A stretch of 64,000 nt of DNA from Mesostigma viride (taxonomy: Eukaryota > Streptophyta > Mesostigmatophyceae > Mesostigmatales > Mesostigmataceae), in the NCBI GenBank assembly GCA_009746045.1, contig RPFO01001945.1, forward strand, positions 62,001-126,000, read 5' to 3'. This document shows, in pieces, positions 22,906 through 34,223 of the stretch. The notes under the pieces are model-generated. The model ran no database searches, had not been told where the DNA came from, and saw only the letters and a program-made list of their open reading frames with translations. Numbering within the stretch: the stretch's first letter is position 1; each line of letters begins with the position of its first letter. Made by a program: the position numbers and the translations under genes.

Positions 22906-23291
22906 ACTTGAGCTAGACTTGTCGGAATGACCTGTGTTAAGGGTGGCTGCCACGACGTGATGCAAAGGGAGGGGCAGGGGGACGATGGGGAAGGTAGTAG
23001 TGATGATCAGAATGATGTTGATGATATTCCTTGCCTTGCATGTGCGTCCCCGGATGAAATTGACGGTGTCCCTTTCCTGCTGTGCAGCACATTCGGGTGC
23101 AAGGGAGGACTGCATGGGTGCTGCGCTGACCCCCCGTTGACTAAGGAGCCCAAGGGGGATTGGTTTTGCCCTGCCTGCCTTGTGCAGGATGCTTACAAGG
23201 GCTGATATAGTGACATTTTCTGTTTTAGCGGGCATTTTTCTGAAAACACGTCTGACGCAATAACTTGAGCTAGACTTGTCGGAATGACCTG
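22906..23291. repeat. 29-bp direct repeats flanking the PHD ORF
   Basis: Identical copies at 22906-22934 and 23263-23291, beginning ACTTGAGCTAGACTTGTCGG and ending GACCTG. Could be an unusually long target-site duplication or the scar of a tandem duplication. Confidence 0.85.
22927..23205 (+). CDS. Small PHD-finger protein or fragment
   Basis: 92 codons. After an acidic stretch the C-terminal half has the C4HC3 pattern: PCLAC, LLCSTFGC, GLHGCC and WFCPAC. PHD fingers bind histone H3 tails, and they also occur in ORF1-type proteins of some non-LTR retrotransposons. The start codon lies inside a 29-bp sequence that is repeated directly downstream of the ORF (22906-22934 and 23263-23291). It could be a retrocopied exon, a retroelement fragment or a small gene. 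No intron or upstream domain is visible. Confidence 0.55.
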   Translation: MTCVKGGCHDVMQREGQGDDGEGSSDDQNDVDDIPCLACASPDEIDGVPFLLCSTFGCKGGLHGCCADPPLTKEPKGDWFCPACLVQDAYKG

Positions 23292-23787
23292 GGACTTGGA
23301 ACACTGCTGTCCCCCTGTTAGCCGGAATTTTTGTTGATTTTGTGGCCTTATCGGAAGTGTTTATGATATGTTTATTCAATGTCCGGTAAAAAATGACCTG
23401 TTTTGCGGGAAAATTAATAACTGTTCAAGGTTTTGCCATTTCCATGATGTAAATAGCTCAGTAAGCTACAAACTCAGGGAACTATATGACCTTGATTTTT
23501 GGTAGCCAACAAATAAGTGCATTGGCTGGGGCATACCCAGCCCTGATTAGCGTCTTTTGCTACTTATAGCGCATTATTGGCGTATATATGGGGGTAGTAC
23601 CCCCAACAAGTGCATGGACAACTCACTAGAGATGTTATTTAGTGCCCCCAATCATAATTCAGCATTGTGCAAATGAATTTCAAGTGATATTAGCATATGT
23701 CAGATTTTTTGGGTTTTGGGGTGCCACCTCCCCTTAATTAATTAATTAATACATGGCAACTCATGCTGTAATGTCTCCCTGTAAGCT

Positions 23788-24254
23788 ATGTCGATTGCCC
23801 ATAGACAGCTGGCTAGAATCTATTCTGGCGGAGCCCTGGGGGGCGTCCGAAGTTTGTTGTATCCCATGCATAAAGGTATCCACCCCGCCAGTACACCTGG
23901 GGCTTCTCGAGGCTTTCGTGTCAGAAGTCAAATGGGCTTTCGTCCTGGGCGCAACACCGTCATGGCCATCTTCGTCGCGCGTCGCCTCTTCGAGGAAATC
24001 GCTCTCCTTCAATCTGGTGAGTTTCCCGCCATCCTGATCTTCGTCGACTTCATCAAGGCTTTTGATTCTGTCCTCTGGGACACTCTAGATATGGGCTGTC
24101 CTTGCTCGCGCTCGCGTCCCCACTCCCCTGATTACCGTCATCCGCACGCTGTACTGTATGAGGGGTCGACCACTTCGGTGCGTACTCAACACGGCTTTAC
24201 CCCGCCATGTCCACTGCAGACCGGCGTCTGGCAGGGTTGCGTCCTGTCGCCGTA
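23788..24254 (+). pseudogene. Non-LTR reverse transcriptase, N-terminal part (block A)
   Basis: Reads QMGFRPGRNTVMAIF, ILIFVDFIKAFDS (motif with the first catalytic Asp), then QTGVWQGCVLSPY. Between these, the frame is shifted twice: PLITVIRTLY lies in another frame from LYEGSTTSVRT. Interrupted at 24255 by a TA-flanked MITE and continued at 24597. A decayed LINE ORF2. Confidence 0.88.
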
Positions 24255-24594
24255 CAGTCATTCCCGCGTTAAGTTACGATTCTTAAGGTTACGTTCCCGC
24301 GTTAAGTTACGACGCCAAGATTTTGGCGGCGTAAACCTCAGCGCCCACCTTTCCGTAAATATCTGGCCGGAAAAATGGACTTCGGGCGAGTTCGATGCTG
24401 CAGCTGGATTGGGCTTGGCGAGAGCTGTCGATTGCCGTATAGAAGGTCCGTCAGAGGAGGCGGGCCGGGGTGGGCTGCTAGCCTAGTTCTACCATGCACT
24501 GAAGTTACAGTACCCGCGTTAAGTTACGTTCCCGCGTTAAGTTATACGACGTCCAGATTTTGGCGGCGATCGTAACTTAACGCGGGAATGACTG
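24255..24594. mobile_element. 340-bp Tc1/mariner-like MITE inside the LINE
   Basis: TIRs start CAGTCATTCCCGCGTTAAGT, are exactly inverted at the right end, and are flanked by TA (24253-24254, 24595-24596). Terminal CAGT plus TA duplication is typical of Tc1/mariner, including pogo. No transposase. The right third is present again at the start of block B (49757-49873). Confidence 0.85.
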
Positions 24595-24596
24595 TA

Positions 24597-24922
24597 CCTG
24601 TTTATTATTGTAGTGGATTATGGTATGCGCCAGGCACGTGCTCGCTTTGCTAGCATTGCAGGCCGTGCATGCCCCTGGCCTAGCGATTACGAACGAGCTT
24701 GGGGAAGGGGGGCCGACTAATTACATGCAAGCAGAATTTACTTAAGCTGACCTCATTTATGCCGACGACATCACGCTCATCGAGAAGCCGGAGTCTGCCC
24801 AACTTTGGCTGGACTGCCTGGCGCTTGAGGGTTGGGCGGTTGGTCTAGAAATCAGCCCCAAAACGGAGGCCCTGGCCCTCGGCATGGCCGGGCCCCCACC
24901 CACACTCCCATTACAAGATGGC
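24597..24922 (+). pseudogene. LINE reverse transcriptase, catalytic YADD part (block A)
   Basis: Continues with LFIIVVDYGMRQA, then, after a stop, DLIYADDITLIEKPESAQLW, the YADD catalytic box, and LEISPKTEALALG. Broken at 24922 by a nested 5.15-kb insertion. Confidence 0.88.
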
Positions 24923-25511
24923 TGTTGCGTCCAAGCCTATTTAATTAGGTTCCTTTAGTGGACAGTTCGGCGCAACAATGTGAAATAGGCGAAGTCTTAG
25001 TGTTCGACTATTTAGGACTATTTGTACAGCCGGTTCATACGGCGTTGTACTTGCTATTCACTGGTTTTGTAGTACTTTCGGTACTTTGGTTTATCTGTAG
25101 GTGCGCAGCATGTCAATGTGCGTGGACCTAGTATAATTCGTTTTGGGTCGTACGGTCAATTCGTGTGAACCGTAGCGCCCTAGAGATCTCGGTTGACCAT
25201 GCGTCCAAGCAGTGCTGCTTGGCACTGCTTGGCAATTAACGCTGTGAGCCGCCAAGGTTAATAGTGTGTGGGAACGTTCACCATTGTCACCCCCGGAATG
25301 AATGAAATGAATTGAGTTAATCTCTTTCTCTTTCCGGCTGGGTCACGCCCGCGGGTTTAGGAAATGCATGGTCCTGAATTCCTGTCGTAAATGCTACATG
25401 TACCTCGTGAGGCATTAGCCACGCTTCCCTATAGAGGTTGTCTCACCGCAGGCTATAACCGGCCAGGGTCAACTGCGCCAGGTTAATTATGTTAGATTAG
25501 TTATCGTCCAT

Positions 25512-28500
25512 ACTACACTAGGAAGTCGGGTCTGAGATTTTTCTCAAGATCCTGAGATTTTTTTAAAGGATTCAGAGATTTTTTTTCAGGATTCAGAGAT
25601 TTTTCTGAGATTTCCTGATTTTTTGCTCAACAAAAATTGATATCCTGAAAAAATTTGAGATTTTTTATCTTGAGATTGAGATTTGGTCCTCAAATATCAG
25701 GACTTTCTCCTGAGAATCTTGAGAACTGCCTGAGATTTTTCTCGCCACACACTGAGAAACCACTGAGATCCTGAGAAACATGTCGGAACAACACAAAAAA
25801 TCTCAAGATCTTCAGAAAGCCCGCTGAATCAGAAAAAAATCAGGAAAATCAGGACATTTAGCATGGCACTTGAGAACTCTCAAGTGCATGAAGACAGGAC
25901 ACTTATGCATTATATGTGGACGCTCAAATGATGCACTTGACACACATGTTCATTGGAAATAAAGAAATATAATGCATGGTCCGGATTCTCCCAATTTCTG
26001 GCCTGCGCTGGCTGTCTCCTTGATAATGCAGTGCGACAAGCACATAACAAGTTACATTACAGGCATCATCGCCAGAAATATAATCAATGCCACTCCTCAT
26101 CAGTGTATGCAGCACTGTCAGAGTTGTCCGCATAATTTACTACAGCACGCTGCCTCTCACCTCTCCTTTGTGAGGGAATGCATGCCTCACCGTTGCTGCT
26201 GAACGACGAAACACTAGCTATGTCATCAGGGGTCGATGCGCTGCCACTAGCCGCTGCCATGGACTTGCCAGCAGTGCGGCTCTTGCCACGCGAGCGGTTT
26301 GGTAGTGCAGCGGCTGTGTGTGGTTCTACCAAACGACTTTGAGAAATATGTGCCTACTCCATGGCCCCACGTGAGCACGTGCAAAACTCAAGGTATTGAA
26401 GAGGCCGCTATCAGCTCACATCAATCGGAGCACTACAGAACAGCATCGGGGCAACTACAGAACAGCAACCCGCGACCTTCAACCATCTTTACGCCATCGC
26501 AGCTCCGTCCGGAGTCATGGTTCATGGCGGCAAAGACGGGGTTCGGTATAGGCGCAGCATCACTTACATTCTGCAAGCGCCCCCGCTACTTGCCCCGATG
26601 GGGCCATGGAGTAGGCACATATTTCTCAAAGTCGTTTGGTAGAACCACACACAGCCGCTGCACTACCAAACCGCTTGAAGGCGGGTCAGAGCTAGTGATA
26701 TACTATCTGAGCAAGTGACTTGACTAGTGCGAATCCCAAAGTGGAAATGCCGTGTCTATTCCGGCCTAACATGGCTGATGAAGGCGTTTATGGAATGGTG
26801 CGGCTAGGTGCAGGACTGCAGGGTTGCGTTGCCTAACATGGCTGCTGAAGGCGTTCATGGGTGCGGCTAGGTGCAGGGTCGCGTTGCCTAATCGCAACCT
26901 TACTTAATTTTTCGCTCGTTGGACCAACGGTCTACCAGGTAACGGTTAAGAGAGGTAGGGCGCGAAGTTGAAAGTTTGGAACGGCACTGTCGTCATGCGG
27001 CTATTTCACGGCGCCTTAACGGCCTTTATTACAGTTATGTTCAGTTCAGTTTATTCCCACGCCGGTTCCCTAGCCTTGCCCGTACCGGCTTCGGAATAAA
27101 CGGATGCCGGCACCGTATCCTTGTTCCATTTTTTAACAGGCAGGTACTACTTCTCTAAGCCCGAGCTCTATTGTAGAATGTTCTCACTGCCTATTTGCTT
27201 TAGTGACTCAAAATAATTGTCGGCTGCCAGTCTGTCAGCCAACAATCAGAAATCGTTGTCGCACTTTATCTGGCGGAGCCAATTTTCGGAAGAACCGTTA
27301 GGTTCGCCAGAATTGGCGAAGCTTATAAGGCCGTACACGTGAGAAAACATAGGAATAGGGGATGAAAATCCGTCAATCCATCCATACATACATACATCCA
27401 CCGAATTTGTCCCGAATTTGCAAGCATAAGGGTGAGGTTCTTCCGAAAATTGGCTCCGCCGTAGAGTTTCAACGGGCAAGTTGCAAACACGCACGTTACT
27501 TGATAACCTGCTCCAATGGTTGTCCGGCAAAGGCAGGACCAAGCGTTTTCTAGGGTCTGGCAGGACGGCAATTTTTGAAATGCCTGTGGCTTTTATTGGT
27601 GAATACTCTTTTCTTTACCTGTAAATTTGCGGCTCTGACCGTTCTAAAAGGCTTTGAGACGAGTACCTAGTAACCAGTGGAAAGGTAAGCTGTCATGACA
27701 ATACGGAAGATCGCTTGGCTTGAATCACTCGAGACATTCCGCCTGCCGCTGGTACGGATGTCGCAACCTTTTTTTCTGCGCAAAATTCAAAAAAACGTTT
27801 GACGTAGCCGTTGTTCGCAGGCAAGTCCATGCTTAACAGTCAGTGCTGGGGCTAGCGGGCAGTGAGGGCACATACACGCTAGCTCGAGCGATGGGGCAAC
27901 CGAGTTCCATACGTAACCAATGAATGCAACCACCGAATAACAAGCGCTGCAGGTCCGCTAAATGCTGTGATTTCTGCAGCAAACGTGGCGTATCAGTATA
28001 GATGTAGGTGCACAGTACACTAGGTATCAATGAGACAACCAGCGCAGGCCAGGAATCGGGAGAATCCGGACCATGGTAGCTCGAGCCTTCCGTTATCTTG
28101 TCCGCGTTTTCAAGTCGTTCAGGATGATGAAGATGAATGGAGATGGAAATGTGTATCCTTGTGCATTGAAATTATGGCTGGCTTATGTGTAGAGCGACTA
28201 GATGACCTAGACGGTGGGGCCGGAAACAGCTTGCTTGATCAGGGCGTGTGTTTCGAGCCTACTGGCCGGGAGAGGTATGGCCTTGAACATAGCCGGCTGT
28301 GGTATATATCATGCAGTTCTTTACGCTAGCCGCACGATCAGGACCTCTGGATCCTGCCAAGCTCTTCAACCACTAAGGTCAGCGAAGTTTCGTCGTATGG
28401 CTTGGCGTCTTTATAGTTAGCATGCCGGCCGTGCTCATGCGTAGGCCATTTCGTTGCGGGTAAAGCTGCATGGCCATCTTTCTCAGAGCTATGAACGTCG

Positions 28501-29970
28501 GTGTGTTCTTTGAATGTTTTCATGACCATGGTCTTTTTGCGCTCGGCATCTTATGCATCTGTGCATCTATTTTGCCGTTTGCTGTTCAAACTGACGCCGT
28601 CCGACTGGCATGATGCCTACGCGCGAATGGCAGAGACTGGCTCTTGCTCAAGACCTGTGGTGAGTACTTGCTACCGTCCCATTCCTAGAGTCGATACTGT
28701 TGTCGTCCGCCTTCTGTCTGTGGCCTTGCTAGAATTCATGCTCTTTCTAACTCCCTTTACATGACTTTTTGCGATGCTCCTCTTACATTTAGCAAGATGT
28801 GCATGGCATTTTCCCCATGGTGCCAGTCTTTGCTGTCGACAACCAGAACCTGGCTTTTTGCAATTTAATATCCCATCTGCTAAATCTTCTATTAATTACC
28901 TTCTGATCGTTATTACCATCGTTTTCTTCGTGGTTCTCCAAGCTTAGTTTCTTATAGTGACATGAAGGTTAGCCACCATACCTGGGTTCTAGGTTCGGTG
29001 TAACTATACTTTAATGCCGTTCCTGCCAGACAGAATCAGCCCTTTAAAAGAAATTTAGTCTAGTTACCCTGGAGCTTCACAGTTAATAAACGTGTTTTCC
29101 CTTTTTCAATGCATCGGTCATATGCAATGTCGTGGTTTCTTGGTCTTGCACATCTCAATAATGGCGGTGCTAGGCTTTCACTTGGGTCACCCTTTCAATG
29201 CTTTGTGCCAGTCAGAAGTATCTTTTTTTATGCCGAGGATGATGTTGTTTGCGATGCCTTTGGTCTGGTTAGGTGTACACGCGCACATGCTGCAGCCCAG
29301 CGTTTCTAATCATGGTCCTGTTTAATGCTGTTTTTCCCCCTTCCTGGTTTATGCGTGCAGGTAAATGTGCAATGAAGCACAGTTTGGCAGAGTAAATGAA
29401 GAACCAAATGATCTACAAGATCTGCCAAACGATGAAGAAACAATCCTCTTTTTGTTGTGATTTATTTTTTGCCTATGAGTAAAAGATTTTTTAAATAATA
29501 TTTGTCAATGTAATGAATGCACTGATTGTGAGTCATGCCCCTGTTGTAAACATCTTTCATTTTTGTATCTGATGGTCCCTGATAACACCATTTTTTGGTC
29601 CCAGAATGGCAGGAGAATTCGCCTGTGCATGCTCTTGAGATTCTTGAGATTCTACTCGTTTTTTTGTCCTGAGATTTTCACTACAAAGTCAAAATCTCAA
29701 GACCTGAGTTTTTCGGTTGAAAATCTTGAGATTTTTTTCACCAGAAATCTCAGGACCCGAGACTTGCGCACTTACCAGATTTTCTTAGTACGAAATATCA
29801 AGACAATCTCAAGACAATCTCAGGAAAACTCAAGATCAATCTCAAGACATTCTCAAGACGTTCTCAAGATATCTCAGGAAATCTCAAGATGAGTGTAGAT
29901 AAATCTCAAAAAAACTCAGGACAATCTCAAGAAATATCAGTGCGAATTTCGGCCGACTTCCTAGTGTAGT
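25512..29970. mobile_element. 4.46-kb TIR element with CTCAAGA subterminal repeats
   Basis: Ends ACTACACTAGGAAGTCGG in inverted orientation, flanked by CAT on both sides (25509-25511, 29971-29973). Several hundred bases next to each end are made of CTGAGATTTTT / CTCAAGATCT words pointing in opposite directions. A 3-bp TSD, a CACTA near the tip and subterminal repeats suggest a CACTA/EnSpm relative. No transposase was recognised. Confidence 0.75.
25870..29640. other. Interior of the CTCAAGA element
   Basis: Holds an inverted repeat (26298-26372 with 26597-26670, CTACCAAACGACTTTGAGAA), a second one (27272-27298 with 27436-27462, GGCGGAGCCAATTTTCGGAA), and copies of the dispersed repeat at 28026-28265 (plus) and 25976-26023 (minus). 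ORFs are short and unrecognised. Confidence 0.55.
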
Positions 29971-30079
29971 CATGGTGTGGATTGCGTAGATTAATATAGC
30001 GACCACTGTTCATAATGGTCTATTATGAATCAGGTGTAGATCTTTCGCAGCCGGCAGTCAGCCGGGATGTAAAAATGGC

Positions 30080-30354
30080 CTCATAGACGACACCGAGGTC
30101 AACTACCCTACTTCAGGCCGGCCGCTTCGATCAAGCTGCTCGGCAGTTGGCTTCCCAACTGCGAGGACGACCTGACGACACGGATCGGCATGGCATGCAT
30201 GCCGGGGCAACTCCATGACCACCGCCGCTGGTGGAGCAACCCCACCCTACCCCAGATCGTCAAGCGTGACCTCTTCAAAGTCGATCGTCATTCTGACGAA
30301 TTCCTGACCTACGTAGGTACCGTACGGCGCCGAGACCTGGACACTGACGCAAGA
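30080..30354 (+). pseudogene. LINE ORF2 segment after RT core (block A)
   Basis: LLGSWLPNCEDDLTTRIGMA and WWSNPTLPQIVKRDLFK match the region after the YADD box in non-LTR elements. It is frame-shifted relative to the upstream part. Interrupted by a hAT-like insertion after the 8-bp site at 30347-30354. Confidence 0.8.
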
Positions 30355-31750
30355 CAGTGCTTCTGCTAAGGGTTTTTGTCATTCGTCAACTTGTTGACTA
30401 TTTGCCTCGGCACTTCGTCAAATGGTTGACTATTTGCCTCAACAATTCGTCAAACTGGTTGACTATTTGCCTTGGCGCTTTGTCAACCCTGGGGGGGGGG
30501 GGGAGGAGGAAGCTTTATTTCTTCATAATTAACTTAAGGTCGCTCACGCCTCACACACGCATGTAATGCATGTGGATAAAACATAATATCACATAGTGGT
30601 TGTTGACAACTGCATAAACTACAGAATAATTACTAGTATCGTTCACAGCTAGGCCTGAGTCAAGTGTGCACAGCACGAGGCCATTAAACAACCATTACAT
30701 CCTCCTCGCTGCTATCAACAGGCACTACTGGCACAGTTTTGTCCGAGCTTGGCCCTGCACCCTGCGCGCTGCGCGCGCCTGTCCACTGGTTGTACTCCTG
30801 TCTCTGCCTTTTCGCTGCTGGCTTTCTCTTGCCCTTCTTCTTCCCCTTCTTCTCCCCTGGCTCAGAGCTGCCGTCATCATCGGCCTTGCTCCTTTCTGTC
30901 TGGGCCCCCTCCTCGCCAGATTCCTCCTCGCCAGATTCCTCCTCGCCAGAGTTTGAGGCGCTGTCCTGAAGATGATGCTGACTGGCCGCCACATTCCTCT
31001 TCCTGTGCATTAGACCCATCCTCTTCCTCACGCTCTACTCTCTTGCGTTTTTCGCGACCCTCCTTTTCATCTAAACTGCGGCCTAGGTCGACGATATTTT
31101 CCGTTTCTACAATTTCTCCAGCTTGCTTCTTAAACAGAGCATCTAAGGTGCTAGTCTTGAAACCTGCCAACCCGTTTTTCCTTCGACATTCTCTAGCTCA
31201 TGCAACACTACCTAAACATCGCCGCCGCCATTATCGAAACAATTTCGCATGCAATATTTTATCGCACATGAAGTCGCCAGACGGCCTGAGGTCGTCACGT
31301 AATTAATACCATGATTGCCCATGCACCAAACACCAGGGTGATTACAGGTAATAATTTTTTCATGCCTTGGTCGCCTCAAGTCCTGCCTTGCTCGTCTTCA
31401 GTTTTGGTACCCGAGCATTGTCCTGAACCGTACTGACGTACTGTCTTTCCAAACCAACTCCAACTGCAGCGCGTACCTATAGGATTCAGATGGTACGGGC
31501 TGTCAGACGGCCTGACGCCGCGCCGCTCGACCTTAGGTCTGGCCTTCAGGACTTGGGTGGTTGACGAATACCCTAAACATTTCGTCAAACCAGTTGACGA
31601 ACTTCGGAACATATTCGTCAATTGGTTGACGAATTGCCGAGTTGGTTGACGAATGTGGTTGACGAATTGCCCGAACTGGTTGACTATTTTACTACTATTT
31701 TCAAAATTCGTCAACCGGTTGACGAAATAGTCCCGTTAGCAGAAGCACTG
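30355..31750. mobile_element. Non-autonomous hAT-like element, 1.4 kb
   Basis: TIRs CAGTGCTTCTGCTAA and TTAGCAGAAGCACTG. Flanked by the 8-bp duplication ACGCAAGA (30347-30354, 31751-31758), and block B has the empty site with a single ACGCAAGA (50461-50468). Both ends carry many GTCAAC..GTTGAC inverted words, likely transposase sites. A minus-strand ORF lies inside, but no transposase. Confidence 0.9.
30684..31170 (-). pseudogene. Acidic/basic nuclear-type ORF inside the hAT-like element
   Basis: Two overlapping minus-strand frames: 31170-30877 begins MAGFKTSTLDALFKK, and 31031-30684 carries acidic GEEESGEEESGEE, then KKGKKKGKRKP and a Glu/Asp end. They read like one protein split by a frameshift in the overlap. 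STLDALF resembles, but does not match, a PCNA-binding PIP box; the Lys/Arg run looks like a nuclear signal. Function unknown. Confidence 0.4.
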
Positions 31751-31758
31751 ACGCAAGA

Positions 31759-32259
31759 GCTGGAGCAACGACTCGACGGCGACGTCACCAAGATGCTGCG
31801 CAAGGCCCTTAGCATCCCCTTTGGTTGGCACATTAGTAATAAGGATTTGTAGGCTGATTTGCCCTATGTTTCCCACATTATATTAGGCACAGGGGCCTGG
31901 GCCTAGCCGGGCACCGGGACCGCACAGAACAGGTAAACACATCAGATAGACTATAGCTGGCACCAAGCCCGCCCAGCCTGGGTGATATGTCCTCACCTGG
32001 CGTGCCCCAGGCGCCCGCGCGAGGCAGGGCCGCCACCCGCGGACTTTTCGTGATAGGCTCGGCATGGACATGTGCTACACTAGACGTGACGGGCTCACAC
32101 CCGGCCGGGCAGCCTCCTGGTTTGCCTGTAATCTGAAGGCAGATGGTACGCAAGGATAATAGATGGCAAGTAGTGATGAAGGAGACCACCCCTAAGTCTG
32201 TGGGGGCTCCGCGTGTGACCGCGTATGGCATTCATTCATAGTGATTCGGACCGTGAGCT
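31759..32259 (+). pseudogene. LINE ORF2 C-terminus and 3' region (block A)
   Basis: LTQELEQRLDGDVTKMLRKAL matches the block that follows the TLT motif in algal/animal LINEs. After a TAG, ADLPYVSHII and, in another frame, RHRGLGLAGHRDR complete the domain. Parallel copy at 50469-50973. Confidence 0.82.
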
Positions 32260-32711
32260 AGGACCTAGATTGAATTGAATTGAATTGAATTGTAACATAA
32301 CTCCGTTGGGAGTATATGTAGCACATAGCCCAGAGAAGGGGCCTATGGCCTATCATACATTCTAAGCTACTTCCTGCAAGGGTGGGAATGTAAACAACAC
32401 TTGCTCTAGGTGCACTAGGGCACCTGCACCACCCAGAGTTTCAGGCAACACCCAGCGAAGGGGAGCCTGTCATAGGTGGGGAAGATCATCATGGCTATAC
32501 AAGAGCTAGGACATGGCTTCTCTACAGAGAGCATCTCTCTGCATGGCATAGAATGGCGAAATTCTTAATGCAACATCCATGGGGGTCCCGTTATAGGCAG
32601 GGCTTGGCTAAATCCTGTAGACAACATCCATGGGGGCCATTATGGGCGCACATGCGCGTGGGCCACATGCTAGGCTAAGCCTGACTAATCTACACTACTG
32701 GTATGAATTCC

Positions 32712-34058
32712 CTAGTCTGGGGTGGCAGGAGGGGGCTGCCAGGGCTTGTGGTCAACGTGGATGACCGCCCCCCTCCAGTATACCGGCTTCCCCCCTGCGC
32801 TGTGCCGGAGCTGAAGGTAGGCCGGCCATAGCTCGCGTCGCCGCTGTTGCTGGGCCAGGGTCAAGTCGTCGTCCAGCGTGAAGCGAGTCCTCGAGAGCTT
32901 CTTGCGGCATTTAAGGAACGACAGCTTGTCCGCCATGTACTTAAAGGTGAGGAGCACGGGTGCCGGGCCAGCCTTCCCCCGCGCGCGGGGGAGGCGGACA
33001 GCCGACATGTCCAGCTCACCAGTGAGTAGCATGGGGGCAAGAATGTCGCGCTTAAATGCCTCAAGAAGGGTCGTGGAGGTCTCACCTGCCGGCTGGTCGA
33101 AGTGCTTGACGATGACATTGTGGCTGCGCCGGGCGATGTCGGTTTCCTCGCGAAGGTCGAGGGCTTGTTGCTTGAGTTGTGCCGAGATGGTGGAGGTGGT
33201 GGAGGTGGTGTGCTGCTTAAGCAAGTCCGCCCAGGTGGAGGGAGCATCGCCGGCCGGGCCAGCAGACGCCGGCTGGGCGGCGATGTCCTTCACCGCCTGG
33301 GCGGTGAGGCCGGCGGTGTCATGCAAGCTCTCAAGGGCGTTGGCGGTGGCTTGAAGGCGTTGGTCGAGGTCGAGGAGCTGGGCTTTGATGTCGGCAGTGG
33401 AGGCGGAAATGGCAGTGGAGGTGGAGGCGGCAGCGGCGGAAATGTGAGGAAGTTCAGCAGCCAGCGTGCCACCCATTGCTGCGACGTCAGCAGCAAGGGG
33501 GGTCACGTGCTGCTGAAAGGCTTCCGTGAGGATGGAACGGAGGGTGGGGGCGGAGATGGATGGAGCCCAGATCTCGTCGTCAGAGCGCTCGAGAAGGGAG
33601 TTGAGGATGGTGTGCTGGAGCTGGGGGCGGGGGCAGCCAAGCAGGGCGCCGTGGGTTTGCCAGCGGCAGCCGTTGCTGCCGATGAGGCGACCTTGGTCGT
33701 AAAGATGGAGGCACAGGTCGTAAAGCGAGGCGTAGTCCCCGTAGAAGATGCAGTCCATAGCATCGTAAGGAGACAGGTTGTTCCAGTCGTGATCATCGAC
33801 CTTGAAAGGGTGGGGCCGAAAGCGCGGTTCCGAGGGGCGGGACCATCCTGTTTTGTCGGCTGGGCGGGTGCGTTTCGGGTCAGGCGATGCCGATGGCGAG
33901 GCATTAAGCCCGGGAGGTTGCTGGGTGGCCACCAGTGCACGACTAGTGTCACCGCTGTCTACCGGACCTGATGGCGAAGCTGCAGCCGCAGCTGCCGCAT
34001 TTTCGTGGGCGAGCGCATCCGCCAAACTGCGTTGCGTCAAAGGACGTTTGCTCGTCAT
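32712..34058 (-). CDS. LINE ORF1-type protein (448 aa)
   Basis: Likely RNA-binding, chaperone-like ORF1 protein of a non-LTR retrotransposon. Residues 1-90 are Ala/Pro/Ser-rich and disordered. Residues 90-150 form a hydrophobic/aromatic block (DHDWNNLSPYDAMDCIFYGD). Residues 170-300 are a heptad-rich coiled coil (TADIKAQLLDLDQRLQATAN). Residues 305-440 (HNVIVKHFDQPAGE, LEAFKRDIL, then FTLDDDLTLAQQQRRRELWP) resemble the RRM-like and C-terminal domains of L1 ORF1p. The frame is intact over the whole length, unlike the nearby LINE relics, so the copy is young. A truncated relative is at 52490-53389. Confidence 0.82.
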   Translation of the reverse strand: MTSKRPLTQRSLADALAHENAAAAAAASPSGPVDSGDTSRALVATQQPPGLNASPSASPDPKRTRPADKTGWSRPSEPRFRPHPFKVDDHDWNNLSPYDAMDCIFYGDYASLYDLCLHLYDQGRLIGSNGCRWQTHGALLGCPRPQLQHTILNSLLERSDDEIWAPSISAPTLRSILTEAFQQHVTPLAADVAAMGGTLAAELPHISAAAASTSTAISASTADIKAQLLDLDQRLQATANALESLHDTAGLTAQAVKDIAAQPASAGPAGDAPSTWADLLKQHTTSTTSTISAQLKQQALDLREETDIARRSHNVIVKHFDQPAGETSTTLLEAFKRDILAPMLLTGELDMSAVRLPRARGKAGPAPVLLTFKYMADKLSFLKCRKKLSRTRFTLDDDLTLAQQQRRRELWPAYLQLRHSAGGKPVYWRGAVIHVDHKPWQPPPATPD

Positions 34059-34187
34059 ATATTGCGTGTTAGATTCGGAAAATTATATCAGCATGTGCGT
34101 CTTAGAGAGACGAAGCGATAGTGATATTCACAGCTGAATTTGGGGCTCAAACGTGAAAGTTATGAGCTCCGCCGTCAGCCATGGCTA

Positions 34188-34223
34188 CCTCGTGGCTCGT
34201 GGCTCGTGGCTCGTGGCTCGTGG
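34188..34223. repeat. TCGTGGC heptamers at the 5' end of the ORF1-only element
   Basis: Five tandem copies directly inside the right target-site duplication. Confidence 0.8.

Larger units (their letters stand above)
24923..30074. mobile_element. Composite insertion in LINE with 5-bp TSD (LTR-like outer element)
   Basis: Block B reads straight through this point, so 24923-30074 is an insert. ATGGC is duplicated at 24918-24922 and 30075-30079. The insert starts TGTTGCGTCC, as an LTR would, but does not end in CA. The outer element is about 690 bp (24923-25511 plus 29971-30074) and is itself split by the 4.46-kb element at 25512-29970. Solo-LTR is the nearest class, uncertain. Confidence 0.6.

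Noticed and set aside
24923-30074. Complete LTR retrotransposon
   Set aside because: 5-bp TSD and TG start fit, but no second LTR, no gag-pol and the 3' end is not CA.
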